64,000 bases of DNA. It comes from Peromyscus leucopus. Its lineage: Eukaryota > Chordata > Mammalia > Rodentia > Cricetidae. The notes below the pieces were generated by a model that did not search any database, had not been told where the DNA came from, and saw only the letters and a list, made by a program, of their open reading frames with translations. Position 1 is the stretch's first letter. Every line of letters starts with the position of its first letter. Below, in pieces: positions 35,593 through 47,751 of this stretch. Position numbers and translations under genes: made by a program. Where the stretch lies: contig NC_051085.1 in assembly GCF_004664715.2 (NCBI RefSeq), positions 24,264,551 through 24,328,550 on the forward strand. Direction: 5' to 3'.

Positions 35593-37659
35593 CCCTTGAA
35601 TGGTTGTTTCTATCACTCAAAGGGTAAGATTCAATATATGTATTGATTGCTATGAGTAAAGAGACCCAAACTTGGGACCTGCCTTATTTAGACCATCGAA
35701 ACTAGTTGAGCCTCACAGATTTGAGCTTCCCCCAATTGGGCTTGGTTTTTGAAAGCACTCGCTGGAATCCAAAGTTAAATAATTTTCTTCAAGTAATCTT
35801 CACTCCTCATATTTCTCTTATGTACTTAGTAGGAAAAGTGCAAGCTTGCTATTCTCTGTTCCATTTTCCGAGAACCTATGTCACGATCTGCAGGGATCTA
35901 GCATGATGTGAGTATGACCGTCATGATCATAACTACCATTTTGCCTGTCATAGAACATAGAAAATCATTAAGATAATTGATTAAGCTTGCTGGACTCATC
36001 ATTGACATCTGGACTATTGGATAACTATGCTGATTATGTTAATAGTTTTGGAGAAAGCGTAGGCATATAAGTGCTAAATTACCTTTATGTAGCATAACAC
36101 ATGCAAACTATCTGCCTGCCATAGCATGCAAAAATCATCCTTGCTTGCTGACACCCAAGATATGTTTTTGTCTCAAGGTTCCTAAAAATTACATTTTATA
36201 TAATGTTATGTTTGCCTGTCTTTTTCTTTGGTTTAATGACACCTTTCTCTGTTTCTTCCTTCTTGTAGCCTCTCCCTAGGTTACATTGACACAGAAAATA
36301 AAAATACTGAAGAATCAATAGTTATATTAATGGGAAGATGATAAAATTTTGATTATCTTGCTCTTTTGTTATTTGCTCATTCCTATGTTGAAAAAAATAC
36401 CTGTCAATTCATTACACATGAAGCACTATTTTCAGGAGTAAAAACAGTGAATGCAGAGAATCATACATTGTAATAGACTTTACAGAACAGGAGATAGATG
36501 TTACTCAAATATCTTAACTAGAACATGTATATTTCATAAAGAACAGAGCTGATTATATCAGATAAGCCTGACTTAGAATGAGCAGAAAATAATCAGCTAT
36601 GGCAGGAATCCTATGAGGGGCAAAGAGGGAGAACTGAGTCAGAGAAAGCACCAAGGACAACACGCGGTAAAACAAAACAAAGACACAAGAGTTATATGTG
36701 GAAAGAATAAGGGGAGGAAAACTCATGCGGAGGCTAGACACAAATGATAAAGTAGGACATGCAGGATTGTGGTTAAGGTTTTGTGTTTTATGTTGAACCA
36801 GAGGAAATTATCCAATGATTTCATGGTAGTCTATGGTGATAGACTATATCATTGGGAATAGAAATAAAGCAGAATATGCTGAGATGTGTTCCAAAACAGC
36901 AGTTACAGGTGATGATCATAAGATAAGATAAATAATATTCCCCAACAAAAGTATAAATGCAAGTAGATTGATACACATTTATAACACACAGATAGATTGA
37001 AATAGATTTATTCAAATCTTTAATTTGTCAGAAGCTGCAAAAATGTTGCTTGAAACTTTTACTATTTTGAAGAAGAAGGTGATTTATAGTCACAAGGCCC
37101 TCTGACCCTAAAGTAACAAATAATATTGAAGAATTAACTGCTCATTGCAGAGACCAAAGCTGATGTGGATCATACAGTTATTTGGTACAAGGTCCTCTCC
37201 TCTATGGTAAATGATCTTTTTGTATGTGGAATAATTTTATTATTGCTTCATTGAAATATTTGCAGGAAAGTCAGAACTGTATAGTAACCATATTCACTGT
37301 GCTTTCCCCTGGATTTGCCATCAATACTCAAAAAGATTTATTTATACCTTTCTCCCTTTAGGTCATACAATCTTTAAGTCAGTTAGGGTAATGTATGAAA
37401 ATTGTTCTGACAAATTTTCATCATAATTTTATCCATTTAACAAAAATGAATCAATACATATACTTTTCATTCTCTGGGACAAAGAATGTCGGTTGTGGGA
37501 CAGTTGTTGCTTGTGGTTTCAGGTCAGCTTTATGTGAGTCAGTGAGATGGTGGTTCTATGGTGATCCCTTGCTTTTCTTCAATAGCCCTAAGTTAGGAAC
37601 ATATACATGCCAAAAAAACTCATATAATTGCTTCAAATGGAAAATTTCTGAGTCTTGAT
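35593..37659. other. Unique AT-rich DNA
   Basis: No repeat or exon recognised. 37480-37560 includes ACAAAGAATG (SOX-like) in otherwise plain sequence. Confidence 0.5.
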
Positions 37660-38162
37660 TGTGGTGGTATTGTGTTCCCCAAAATATTGTGTACCCTAAT
37701 AAACCTATTTGAGGTCAGAGAACAGAACAGCCACTAGATATAGAGGCCAGAAAATTATGGCATACACACCTTTAATTCTATCACTTGGGAGGCAGAGATC
37801 ATCTGGATCCCTGTGAGTTTAAAGCCACACTGGAAACAGCCAGGCATGATGACTTATGCCTTTAATCCCACGAAGTGAGCCTTTAATCCCAGAAAGTGAT
37901 GGCAGAAAGCAGAAAGGTATATAAGGCATGAAAACCAGGAACTAGGCAGGTTAAGCTTTCAGGCTTTTGAGCAACAGTTCAGCTGAGATTTATTCTGGAT
38001 GAGGACTCAGAGGCTTCCAGTCTGAGGAAACAGGATCAGCTGAGGAATTGATGAGGTGAGGTGGCTGTAGCTTGTTCTGCTTCTCTGATCTTCCAGCATT
38101 CACCCCAATACCTGGCTCTGGATTTGATTTTATTAGTAAGAACTTCTAAGGTTCATGCTACA
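37660..38162 (+). mobile_element. ERVK-type solo LTR, perfect 6-bp target duplication
   Basis: Begins TGTGGTGGTATTGTG and ends TTCATGCTACA, 503 bp. It has three B1-like modules, the last two in immediate tandem (cctttaatcccacgaagtga / cctttaatcccagaaagtga), and TATATAAGG at 37918. The hexamer cttgat is repeated exactly at 37654-37659 and 38163-38168. Confidence 0.93.
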
Positions 38163-38449
38163 CTTGATCACATTACTGACCCTGATTTCTATTCCTAAAA
38201 CACATACATAAAACTGAAGAGTTAATTATTTCAGTAAATTTGCTCAATTGGCCATCCCATTATTTTAATGACTCTTAAAGCTTGGGTTTCTAATCAGGGA
38301 CACTGAGGTTACATGGTGCCTGGGAAGGCATGATGAAGCCAAGACAGAAATGGAAAATCAGCACAGGATAAAAACATCTTTCAGAAACCAGTATAAAAAC
38401 AAAAGGACACAGGTAGAATTACATAAAACAAAGAAATATTTTTTCATAT

Positions 38450-39420
38450 CAGAAAAAAAAGAACAAAACAGAAAGTCAATCTACAGAATTAGAGAAAATA
38501 CTTGTAAATACTATATAAAACATATAAGGAATAGCTCAATAATAAAAATAAATTTTAATAATGAGTTAAAAGAATATGTTTTTCAAAGAAGATGTAAAAA
38601 ATGAAAAAGTAGGCCGGGCGTTGGTGGCACATGCCTTTAATCCCAGCACTCGGGAGGCAGAGGCAGGTGGATCTCTGTGAGTTCGAGGCCAGCCTGGGCT
38701 ACCAAGTGAGCTCCAGGAAAGGCACAAAGCTACACAGAGAAACCCTGTCTCGAAAAACCAAAAAAAGAAAAAGAAAAAGTATACAGAAAGGTAGTCAGTG
38801 TGACAAATTAGAGGAATGGATTTCAAAACCATGGCATCATCTTATAGCATTTAGGATGACTAGAACTGAAAGAACAAGAGATAAATAACAAATGTCTGAG
38901 AGGGAAAGTAGATTGGTTTAACCATTATGGAAAATAGCATATATATTCCTTTAAAAATTTAACAAAAATGTTTTATAACACAATTTTATGTGTAGTTATA
39001 TAAACTAAACATTGATATATTCATGAAGATCCACCTTCATGTTAATTTCAACATAATTCATAATAGCCAACATATATAAGCAAACTATCGAGAGATTAAA
39101 AATATAATGTATATGCTCTGGAATATTATTCAGGCATGAAAGAAGGATATCTGGACACTTGTGATAACACAACCCTGCCGACATTATGTGAAGTAATTAA
39201 CTTAAGAACAGAGAGAGATAAATACTGCATGACTCTACTTGTGTGTGGAATTTTAAAAAGACAAATTTATGAAAGCACAGCCCAGCATGGTGGTTCCTGG
39301 GGCCTGGGGGACAGGAAAATGTAGAGAAGATCAAAGGGCACTAACTTTTAGTTATAAAGCAAGCACTTTCTGGCAATCTCCTGTGCCTCATGGTGGCTAT
39401 TAAGAAAAACAAGAACTCAA
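38450..39420 (+). mobile_element. Ancient L1 (L1M-type) 3' fragment
   Basis: Decayed ORF2 C-terminal and 3'-UTR sequence in the expected order: 'agagaaaatacttgtaaata', 'aaaaccatggcatcatctta' , 'ggtttaaccattatggaaaa', 'ataattcataatagccaaca', 'ggaatattattcaggcatga', and the 'aatactgcatgactctactt' block. All frames are broken. Interrupted by a B1. Confidence 0.85.
38612..38772 (+). mobile_element. B1 SINE inside the old L1
   Basis: Young sense B1 (starts gccgggcgttggtggcac, several CpGs intact) with flanks gaaaaagta at 38603-38611 and 38773-38781. Confidence 0.93.
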
Positions 39421-40091
39421 TGCCTATCCTAGTACACAAAACAGAGCAAGAGGCCATGACCCCTTGTAAATGCCAATGAGTTCATGCTGTCCTTTCTCTG
39501 CTGTTGGACCAAGTAGTACAATAGAGAATCTCAAAAATTCAGAATAATTAGCCAGGTTGTTAATTACGCCCAAAGGCGACTTGGACTTCTATGGGCATAG
39601 CAATGGCCTATCTGGTGGTCATCACAGTGGTAAGTCACCATGGCCATGGAAGGAAGCCCAATTATTTCCATGCAGTGTAACCAGGACATAAATTTTCATT
39701 GGTCAAAACAATTGCAAGCAGTTTGTTTTTGTGAGTTATCATAAAGAAATAAAACCAATTTTGAAATCTGCTCATTCAATCTGGCTCTACTTTGATTTAG
39801 TCCTAACAATGCAATGAGGGTTTATTCTTATTCAGAAGCTTATCTGCCACCCCTTGACCTTAAATTCTTCCTATTTAGAGACAATTAAACTTCCAGCCGG
39901 CTGCCCTCTGTAATTCTTACCTTATTCATCACTAATCTCTTTGGCCATTGTGAAGATTTTACCTTGGGGTGGTCTCTGGGATGACGTGAACGTCAAGGGC
40001 ATTACATTTGGTGACACTTGTACACTATTGTGCAGAAAAAGTTTCTCCACTGTGATTTTCCTAAGATCAGTTTACATTGTTCTGCTTTTTT
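39421..40091. promoter_or_regulatory. Candidate conserved non-coding block with CRE palindrome
   Basis: Repeat-free sequence with homeodomain-type cores (agccaggttgttaattac, gacaattaaact) and an inverted repeat tgacgt-ga-acgtca at 39982-39995 (CREB/ATF half-sites). Function is inference. Confidence 0.3.
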
Positions 40092-40099
40092 CCTTAGAA

Positions 40100-40326
40100 C
40101 AGTGGTTCTCAACCTCTGGGTCACAACCCCTTCGTGGGGTTGAATGACCCTTTCACAGGGGTCACCTAAGACCATCAGAAAACATAGATATTTACATTAC
40201 AATTCATAACAGTAGTGAAATGACAGATATAAAGTAGCAATGAAAATAACTTTATGTTTGGGGGGTTACCGCAACATGAGGAACTGTATTAAAGGGTCTC
40301 AGCATTAGGAAGGTTGAGAACCACTG
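40100..40326. mobile_element. URR1-type hAT MITE
   Basis: Inverted ends cagtggttctcaacct and aggttgagaaccactg match perfectly over 16 bp. 8-bp flanks ccttagaa (40092-40099) and cctcagaa (40327-40334) match 7 of 8. This is the best preserved of three copies. Confidence 0.95.
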
Positions 40327-40334
40327 CCTCAGAA

Positions 40335-41446
40335 CTCACTTGCTACTTTCCCCCTCTATCAGTTCATTCCCTGTAGAAGAGTAAGATTTAGTGGCTTGGT
40401 ACCACCTTCTTTCTCAGAAGGTAAATGTGAAGGTGTTTAAGTTTTGACATGTAAGTGATTGGTGAGTCACAAGCTTCGGGAGATTCTTCAAGGTTCGGTT
40501 GATTTCCAGGAACCTGAATGCTGTTTTCTTGTCAACCTGGGGACAACAGAATTTGATGAACAGGAATTCACTCATTTTCAGTTTTTGTTCTTGTTTTTTC
40601 CAGTCAAACTGTGGATGGCCTCAGATTTTATTCCAAGCATTTTTTCTGTATCTCATTCTAGGAAGTTTTAGATTAGCTAAAAAAATATGTGTAAACAACT
40701 TTGAAGTCTTTTTTTGGTGTGTGTGATTAGTGTGATTTTTGCACTCTCTGTTCCTCTGGTTAAAGATAATAAGTTTGTTGAGATTCTGTGAGTTATTAAG
40801 AGATAATCTTGTCCTTAACAGTTTTCATATCATTTAAAGAAAAGTTTCAAACTAAGAAGAATGAATTAAATGGGTATAAGTTGATCAAATGGGAAATAAA
40901 GCTACATAATATTGTTTATTTATAAAATATCTGATTTATAAATGCTTTCTTTTCGTACCATGCTTGTTAAATTCTTCAAAACAGAAAATAAAGTAGTGTC
41001 TTTAGAGTTAAAGGAACAATTTTAGGAGTTTGCCTTGTTTGTTGGATACTTCACCATTCATCATAAAACAAGTGCCAACAGTTTATGCCCTTTAAAAGTT
41101 TATCTCACTTTTTCTGAATGTTCAGAAATGTGTGAGTAGAGGAACATATAATAAACAATAAAAAAGTGAATTTCAAAAGCACCTTCCTATTTAGGTTTTA
41201 CTAAGGTATTTGAGCTTTGTTCTACTTCCTGGCATGTTGATTGACCCAATTAATTCCTAAGAGTGTGAGGTCCTAACAGCAGGGATTAAACTAGGCATTC
41301 TCAAACTAAATCTTCAAGTCAGGCTCTTTTATTTTAATTTTTTTTTTCAAGGGGAAAAAAAGACAGGGCCTGGGAATGAAATCTGCGTTGCTCTGGGGAT
41401 AGTTTTTTTCTCCCAAAACAATTTCACATAAGCCTTCTTTATTAAA

Positions 41447-41479
<33 letters not shown>

Positions 41480-42602
41480 CATACACACCCTATACATTCA
41501 TCCTTGGTTTAATTGCCATCAAAATAACTGTCTGGAGACTCAGGAGTGGGTGGCATTAAGGGTCAACAGACCCCCGGGGAATTGTAGCAAAGACTTAGCA
41601 TGGCACATTACCAAATGTGACTGTGTTTCCCTCTCTCTCTCCCTGATCACACCTTCACTTTCCTCCCTCACTGTCCCCCTGACACTACACCATTGTGCCC
41701 CTCAGAATTTCCTTTGACAGTTCATTAAGGCGAAAACTTTCCAACTTTCTCGAGGAAAATGATATTTTTACATTTTCTGTTTCCCACAGTAGACTTGACC
41801 AAAGTATGACTTAATCATCTGTCTGAACATTTTATAGGACCACACAGAACATTTCCCATGAGACCCTTCCTCTAGTTTTGCCCCCACATTCTCTGAAGTG
41901 ATCCACTTATCTGACTGCTGGTCTACCTATTTTCATTCCCCTCTGCCTCTTTCCTGGTGGCTTTACTTCACTAAAGGAACTTTCTGTGCTGACACTGTGA
42001 GGAGCCAGGACGCTGCAAGAGAACAGAATCATGATTCTGAGGCAAAATTCAAACACGGATGCCACCTTAGTGGTTGGAGACATATCACAAATTTGATTAG
42101 GCGAAGATGGGACTCGAAATTCAATGAAAAGCCCAGAGCTGAATGATAATGTGGCTATTGGAGGCCCCCAACAACAACACGTCAGGCTACTGCCAGGCAG
42201 GAAGTCAAATCAGAAACTCAAGATAGCAGTTTAAAAAAAAAAGCAACAAATATACTCTAAAAATTGTCACCCCAGACAAGAAATCTTATAGTATATGAAG
42301 CAGTCTCAGGCTATGTTTTATATCCATCTACCAATGTAAATGAAAAAGCCTTTGAATGGGCTGGCAAATTGGATACTGAGGCTTAAAGTAGGAATATAAT
42401 TCTGTGCCCTGCTCCGTACTTCTTTACACATAAGTTTTCCTGACTCATCTAACTCACAGTTCTGTTTTTGCTCAACACCCTGCCAGCAACAATTGGCTCC
42501 TTGTGTACAGATGATGAAATGTGTTATGTATGGGAGTTTATGTGACTCTTTTCAGTTACATCTATATTTCCTGTAGACTTTTGTCATGGGAACTCTTTCT
42601 AA
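40335..42602. other. Unique DNA with a (CA)n at 41446-41490
   Basis: No transposon recognised outside the CA run (about 17 units). The 82-codon frame at 41898-42146 has no domain. Confidence 0.5.
41446..41490. repeat. (CA)n microsatellite
   Basis: Near-pure CA run with a catgca interruption near its right end. Confidence 0.95.
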
Positions 42603-42774
42603 GCTTCCCTCTATCCTTGGGTCTCTCTCTGGTTTTCCAGACAGGGTTTCTCTGTGTAGCCTTGGCTGTCCTGGAACACTCTCTGTAGAACAGGGTGGCC
42701 TTGAACTCACAGAGATCTACCAGCCTCTACCTCCTGAGTGCTGGGATTAAAGGTGTGTGCCATCACTGCCTGGA
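42603..42774 (-). mobile_element. B1 SINE with CT-rich tail
   Basis: Reverse B1 body from 'gacagggtttctctgtgtag' to 'catcactgcctgga'. A CT-rich tail precedes it, and tctttctaa recurs at 42594-42602 and 42775-42783. Confidence 0.88.
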
Positions 42775-43024
42775 TCTTTCTAAACTCTTTTGTAGGACTT
42801 GGATCATCAACAGAATGGGAATTACATGCAGGACACCTCCTTAGGTAACTCCTCTAACAGGCATTATTTTGATCAGGGCCCAGTTTCCTACTGGACAGGC
42901 TTTCCCTAGCCTGAGCATTGAGTTTCTTCAGGGTACTCCACCAACAGGAGCAAACTAACCCCTGAGTTAGCAAATTCACCGTGCTCATGTACTCTGCCAT
43001 AGCTAGTGTTATCTTATTGACGAC

Positions 43025-44484
43025 TGCGGTGATATTTTGGGTGTGACCTAACAAATAAAGCTTGCCTGAACTTCAGAGGGCAGAGCCAGCCACTAGTTAG
43101 CCATGGAGGCCAGGCCGTGGTGGCACACACCTTTAATCCCAGCACTTGGGATCTCATGCCTTTGCTCCCAGTACTTGGGAGGCACACACACCTTTGATCC
43201 CAGCACTAGAGAGGTTGAGACAGGAAGTGATATGGGAGAGAAAAGGAATATAAGGGGAGATTGAGTTGGGGGAGGAGCTCAGTCTTTGCAATCTGAGGAT
43301 TCCTAGGGGTAAGAAATCTTTCTAGTAGCTGGTTGCTCTGCTTCTCTGATCTTTCAGCTTTCACCCTGATATATGGCTTTGGGCTTTATTTTTTTTTTTT
43401 TAATTTTTATTTAATATTTTTTCATTTTACATACCAACCTCTTTTCCCCCTCCCTCCTCTTCTCCTGCTCCCCCCCTCTTGTCCCCATCCTACCCCAGCC
43501 CCTCCCCATAGCAGGTAAGGCCTCCTTTGGGTAGTCAACACACACTGGCATACCAAGTTAGGGCTGGACTAAGCCCTTCCTCCCTCCATCACGACTGAGT
43601 AGGGCATCATTTCATAGGGAATGGGCTCTGAAAAGCCAGTTCATGTACCCTGGATAAAACCTGGTCCCATTGCTGGGGACCCACAAACACTTCAAGTCAT
43701 GCAACTGTCATTAACATTCAGAGGGCCTAGTTTGGTCCCATGTGGGCTCCCCAGCTGTCAGTCCAAGAATCCAAGAGTTCCCACTAGCTTGAATCAGCTA
43801 TCTCTGTGTTTTTTTTTTTTTTTTTTTCCAATCGTGATCCTGACCCCACTTGCTCTCATAATCCCTCTTCCCTCTCTTCAACTGATTTCTAGGAGCTTGG
43901 AGTTTGTAGGCAAATGGATGGAACTATAAAGAATCATCCTGAGTGAGGTAACTCAGACCCAGAAAGACAAGCATGGTATGTAAGTGAATATTAGACGCAA
44001 AGCAAAGGATAATCAGGCTACAATCCACAACTTCAGAGAAGCTAGGTAAAGAGGAGGACACAAAGAGGGACACACATGGATCCCCCAGGAAGGGGAAACG
44101 GTTAAGATCTCCTGGGTAAACTGGGAGGAGGGAGTAGAGGGGTGGGTGGGCAGTGGGAACATGAGGTTTCTAGATGACCAAGAGTTGGGGGAGGGATGGA
44201 GAAGGAGAGTAATGAAAGCTATCTTGACAGTGAACCACAAAGGTTTTAAGGAGAAATCTGGAGCTAGGGAAATCCCCGGGAACTCACAAGGAGGTCTCCA
44301 GCTAAGACTCATAGCAACAGTGGAGAGGCTGCCTGAACTAGCCTTCCCCTGTACTCAGATTGGTGTCTACCCTAATTGTCATCATAGAACCCACATCCAG
44401 TGACTGATCGAAGCAGGTGCTGACACCTACAGCCAAGCACTTGGCTCTGGGTTTTTACTGAGACCAGTTAGGATTCGTGCTACA
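43025..44484 (+). mobile_element. ERVK-type LTR interrupted by an L1
   Basis: LTR part 1 is 43025-43388 (TGCGGTGATATTTTGGG..., three B1-like modules, AATATAAGG); part 2 is 44442-44484 (TGGCTCTGGG... to TTCGTGCTACA). The parts join in the order seen in the solo LTRs once the L1 is ignored. No clear 6-bp duplication survives. Confidence 0.88.
43389..44441 (-). mobile_element. 5'-inverted (twin-primed) Lx-type L1 in the LTR
   Basis: 43389-43893 is the L1 3' end on the minus strand: poly-T, then antisense 3'-UTR with C-rich runs and 'gggaatgggctctgaaaagc'. 43894-44441 is the adjoining upstream L1 segment in the opposite (plus) orientation ('gaatcatcctgagtgaggta', 'gggaaggggaaacggt'-like blocks, ending cagccaagcact). 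This head-to-head layout is the known 5'-inversion product of twin priming. A 15-bp target duplication, tggctttgggcttta (43374-43388) against tggctctgggt(t)ttta (from 44442), flanks it. Confidence 0.88.
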
Positions 44485-45043
44485 GAAGGGTTAGTGGGAA
44501 ATTGTCTCACTTTTTGTCAGAGGAATAGGCAGATAAATAGGAAGTAAAAGGCAAAAACTGTAACCATAGGTATGTTCAGCTTAGATTTGCACACAGGCAC
44601 CATTGCTCCTCCCCATAAGTGCAAACAGTTTATGGGTAGATGTTTCTAATGAGTTGAATTCTGAACAATGAAGTTTTCCCCTCTTTGTCACTCTTAAGTG
44701 GGAAAATATTTAATCCTCTTTGCAAATGAAGTCCTAGCTCTCAATTTAGCAGGACCTCCTGCTGCGCTCAGTTCTATACAGAGGTTTTGCTCACCCAGAC
44801 AACTGTCTCCTAGAGGGACAGGGTCAAGACTATTCATATTGTAGGGAACTATTGGTCAGATTGAAGCCTGTACCTCTCTGACAAAAAGCCAGTACTTCAT
44901 TCACTATGCCATCCAGCCTTTCTTCTCATGATATATGATTCCTAGTTTCCAGTTTGACACTGTAGTCTGGGTAAAAAATGGACATAAAACTTGAATGATA
45001 GATACATTGGAGGATTATACACACATACTTTCACAAGTACAGA
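44485..45043. other. Unique DNA, weak MIR-like end near 44860-44930
   Basis: 'cctgtacctctctgacaaaa' then 'cattcactatgccatccagc' resembles the MIR 3' part, but the core is missing, so the call is weak. Confidence 0.35.
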
Positions 45044-45200
45044 GAGCCTGGTGTGGTGGCACATGCCTATAATCCCAGAACTTGAAAAGCAAAGGCAGAA
45101 AGATGAAGAGTTCAAGGCTAGACTTAGCTACATACGCAAAGAAATTCAGAGAGTTGCCTCAGTCACATGAGAACCTGTCTCAAAACAAACAAAAGCCTCC
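45044..45200 (+). mobile_element. B1 SINE, old
   Basis: 'gcctggtgtggtggcacatg', 'taatcccagaacttgaaaag' and a 'gagaacctgtctcaaaacaa' tail. Highly diverged. Confidence 0.85.
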
Positions 45201-45249
45201 ACAGAGGCAGGATGAAGGAAAATGTATGTACTTATAACTTCCGATGTTG

Positions 45250-45451
45250 AGCTGAGAAGATAACTCAGTTGGTAAAATACTTGCTTTATAAGCGTGAGGA
45301 TCTGAGTTCAATCCCCATAGCTGATATGCAATCCTCTGGAATGCTAGCACTAGGGCCCTGGGGCTTACTGACCAGCAGCCTAGATTAATTGGTGAGTCCA
45401 AGACAAATGAGAAACTATCTCTGAAAAGAAAAAAAAAAAAACAAAAACAAC
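45250..45451 (+). mobile_element. Composite ID-B1 SINE
   Basis: ID-like head ('agaagataactcagttggta', 'gaggatctgagttcaatccc') joined to a 'gggcttactgaccagcagcc' / 'aattggtgagtccaagacaa' body and poly-A tail, the known ID-B1 composite order. Confidence 0.85.
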
Positions 45452-45929
45452 AACTTGATAGTGCCTGAGGCATGACACCACTGGCCTTTATATTCACAAA
45501 CAGATGAACTCACAGGAACATTCACCCTCACTTGCACACTCCCACACAAACAAGTCATGATGTTCAGTTGTAGTAGAGTTAAGTCACTGCAAACCATCTG
45601 GACATGGAATACCAGGGTAATAGAGGCGTGGGTGGAAGAGGTCGGGGAAGACATACGCTTGTTGGTCTTTCTAATTTCTCAGTGGCTTCTGGTGAGTCCT
45701 GTCAAGAGAGACGAAGGTTTCCTGAGGAAGTCTCACTGGTTTGCTACCATGTCTTCCTGTAGGTGGCAGCACTAACAAGGCTGGGGTCGGAGAGGAACAG
45801 CTTAACTTTAGATAGTTCCTGAAGAGGAATCTTTAGTAACTTGGACACCGGAGGTGTTAAAACTTGTCATTTGCCTTAGTAATTGACAAAAAATACTGAA
45901 AGTCAAGTAGCCAAACTGTTACACAAATG
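45452..45929. other. Unique DNA containing a CTCF-like site
   Basis: No repeat recognised; see the site at 45756-45770. Confidence 0.5.
45756..45770 (+). promoter_or_regulatory. Candidate CTCF binding motif
   Basis: cctgtaggtggcagc (core) matches the consensus CCASYAGRKGGCRSY at 14 of 15 positions. It lies in non-SINE sequence. Occupancy cannot be told from sequence. Confidence 0.5.
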
Positions 45930-46019
45930 AACACACGCACGCATGCATGCACGCACGCACACACGAATGCACACACGCACACACACGCACCCACCCATGC
46001 ACGCACGCACGCACACACA
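45930..46019. repeat. (CACG/CATG)n microsatellite
   Basis: Mixed CACGCA/CATGCA/CACACG units, about 90 bp, alternating purine-pyrimidine and CpG-containing. Confidence 0.95.
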
Positions 46020-46609
46020 GGGAGAGGGCATCTCACTTAAAGAAAACACAAAGTTCTGGGATGTGACACCATCAATCACATGAGGAAGACGTTGAGTACT
46101 TCATGTTCTCTGTGTAAGAGAGTGTGGGCTGTTCAGCTTGAAACACTTCTCACTGATAAGCGCATAATCCAACACAGATCTTTTACTTTGGTGAACTCTC
46201 AGAAGTTAGTCATGGTAGAGTTAGAATCCCAGACTACACGTTTAAGGACAGCAACCATATTTCAATATATTATTACTATCTTATTATTTCATATTTAAGA
46301 GATGACTGACCAGGTCATTAAGATGAAACAAAAAAGTCCAGCAGAAAACTTCATTACCTAAAATACAGATTTTGTAAAGTTAATACAAATCAGTACTTAG
46401 TAATTGCCTTTTAAATAGACAAACAAGTAAGCATTTTGAGAATTTTCTTTTGAAGAATTTCACTATTAGTACTTGCAAAATTCTAAACCTATTGTCCTAG
46501 TCATTAAATCAGTGTTTTATAATTCATCCTCTTATCTTTATGATATTTAAAGTCCGTTTGGGGGTTTGTTTTAACATGTACCATTTAAGCTCCTCAGCAA
46601 CCACATTAT
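46020..46609. other. Unique AT-rich DNA
   Basis: No repeat or exon recognised. Confidence 0.5.
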
Positions 46610-47083
46610 TGTGGTGATATATTGTGTCCCCCAATATATTGTGCACTCTAATAAAGCTTATCTGAGGATCAGAGGAAAAAAACAGCCACTATATTAAACA
46701 TAGAGGTCAGGCAATGACAGCACATGCCTTTAATCCTAGTATTCGGGAGGCAGAGATCCATCCAGATCTCTGTGATTTCAAGGCCACATTGGGAACAGAG
46801 CCAAGTATGGTGGCACACGCCTTTAATCTCAGCACTAACAATAGAGGTCTGGAGGTCTGTACAGACAGACAGGAAGTGACAGATCTGGGCGGAGAGAGGA
46901 AATGAGACGGCAGAACAGAAGGGACGTAGGCATGGGTATACAGGAAGCAGGTCTCTTTGGAAGCTGAGGAGTTGGTGAGGTGAGGTTGGCTGGGGCTTGT
47001 CCTATTCCCTGATCTCTTGGCTTTCCTCCTAATATCTGGTTCTCAGTTTTTATTAATAATACTGTTTAACACTTCATCTTACA
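46610..47083 (+). mobile_element. ERVK-type solo LTR
   Basis: Begins TGTGGTGATATATTGTG and ends ATCTTACA, with AATAAAGCTTATCTGAGG, 'cactatattaaacatagagg', two B1-like modules and a decayed TATA (ggtatacagg). Flanks cattat (46604-46609) and ccttat (47084-47089) match 5 of 6. Confidence 0.9.
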
Positions 47084-47169
47084 CCTTATGTCATCTTCAA
47101 CAGCAGCAGCATAGCTACAGGTGTTGAGACATTCTCCACACAGAATTCACACGGTGTTAATCTTCCCCT

Positions 47170-47525
47170 AAATGGGGAATTTGGCAGGAATATTTGTCAA
47201 GTTGACCTCACTGCACTAGGATATCTCATGAAGGCAATGAGAGGATCATTTTGGCTTGCAGTGGAGACCAGGCAGCAGCATTGGGTTGGGTCTCTAGTGA
47301 GAATGGCACATAACAGCAGGAGCTTGTATTGGAATGAGTGCCAACCAAGAAGCAGAAAGACTAGGATCCTATAGTGCCCTTCAAAAACACACCTTCAATG
47401 ACTTAAAGACCTCCAATGAGCTCCACCTCTTGTAGGGCTACATCACCGCCTTACACATACACTCTGGCAACCACACCTTTACATATAGACCCATGGGGGA
47501 CATTATCTTGATTCAGCTCATAACA
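47170..47525 (-). mobile_element. MaLR-type LTR remnant
   Basis: In reverse it starts TGTTATGAGCTGAATCAAG at 47525 and shows 'aatgtcccccatgggtctat', 'ggtgtggttgccagagtg', 'ccaccttggaggtctttaag'-type and 'cagtctttctgcttcttgg' blocks. This order fits a decayed ERVL-MaLR LTR. A URR1 sits at its start. Confidence 0.5.
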
Positions 47526-47751
47526 CAGTGGTCCTCACCCTTCCTAATGCAGAGACCCTTTAGTCTAGTTCCTCATGTTGTGATGAGCCCAACCATAAAA
47601 TTGTTTTGTTGCTACTTCATAATCATAGTTTTGCTACTGTTAGGAGTTGAAATGTAAATATATGATATACAGGATATCTGACATGTGATCTCTGTGAAAG
47701 GTTCATTAGACCCCCTCAGAGGGGTCATGGCCCACAGGTTGAGAATCACTA
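47526..47751. mobile_element. URR1-type hAT MITE
   Basis: Ends cagtggtcctcaccct and aggttgagaatcact(a). Flanks tcataaca (47518-47525) and tgatagca (47752-47759) match 6 of 8. Inserted at the start of the MaLR remnant. Confidence 0.88.

Noticed and set aside
43621..43929. 102-codon open frame
   Set aside because: Lies inside the inverted L1 3' end and reads antisense UTR sequence.
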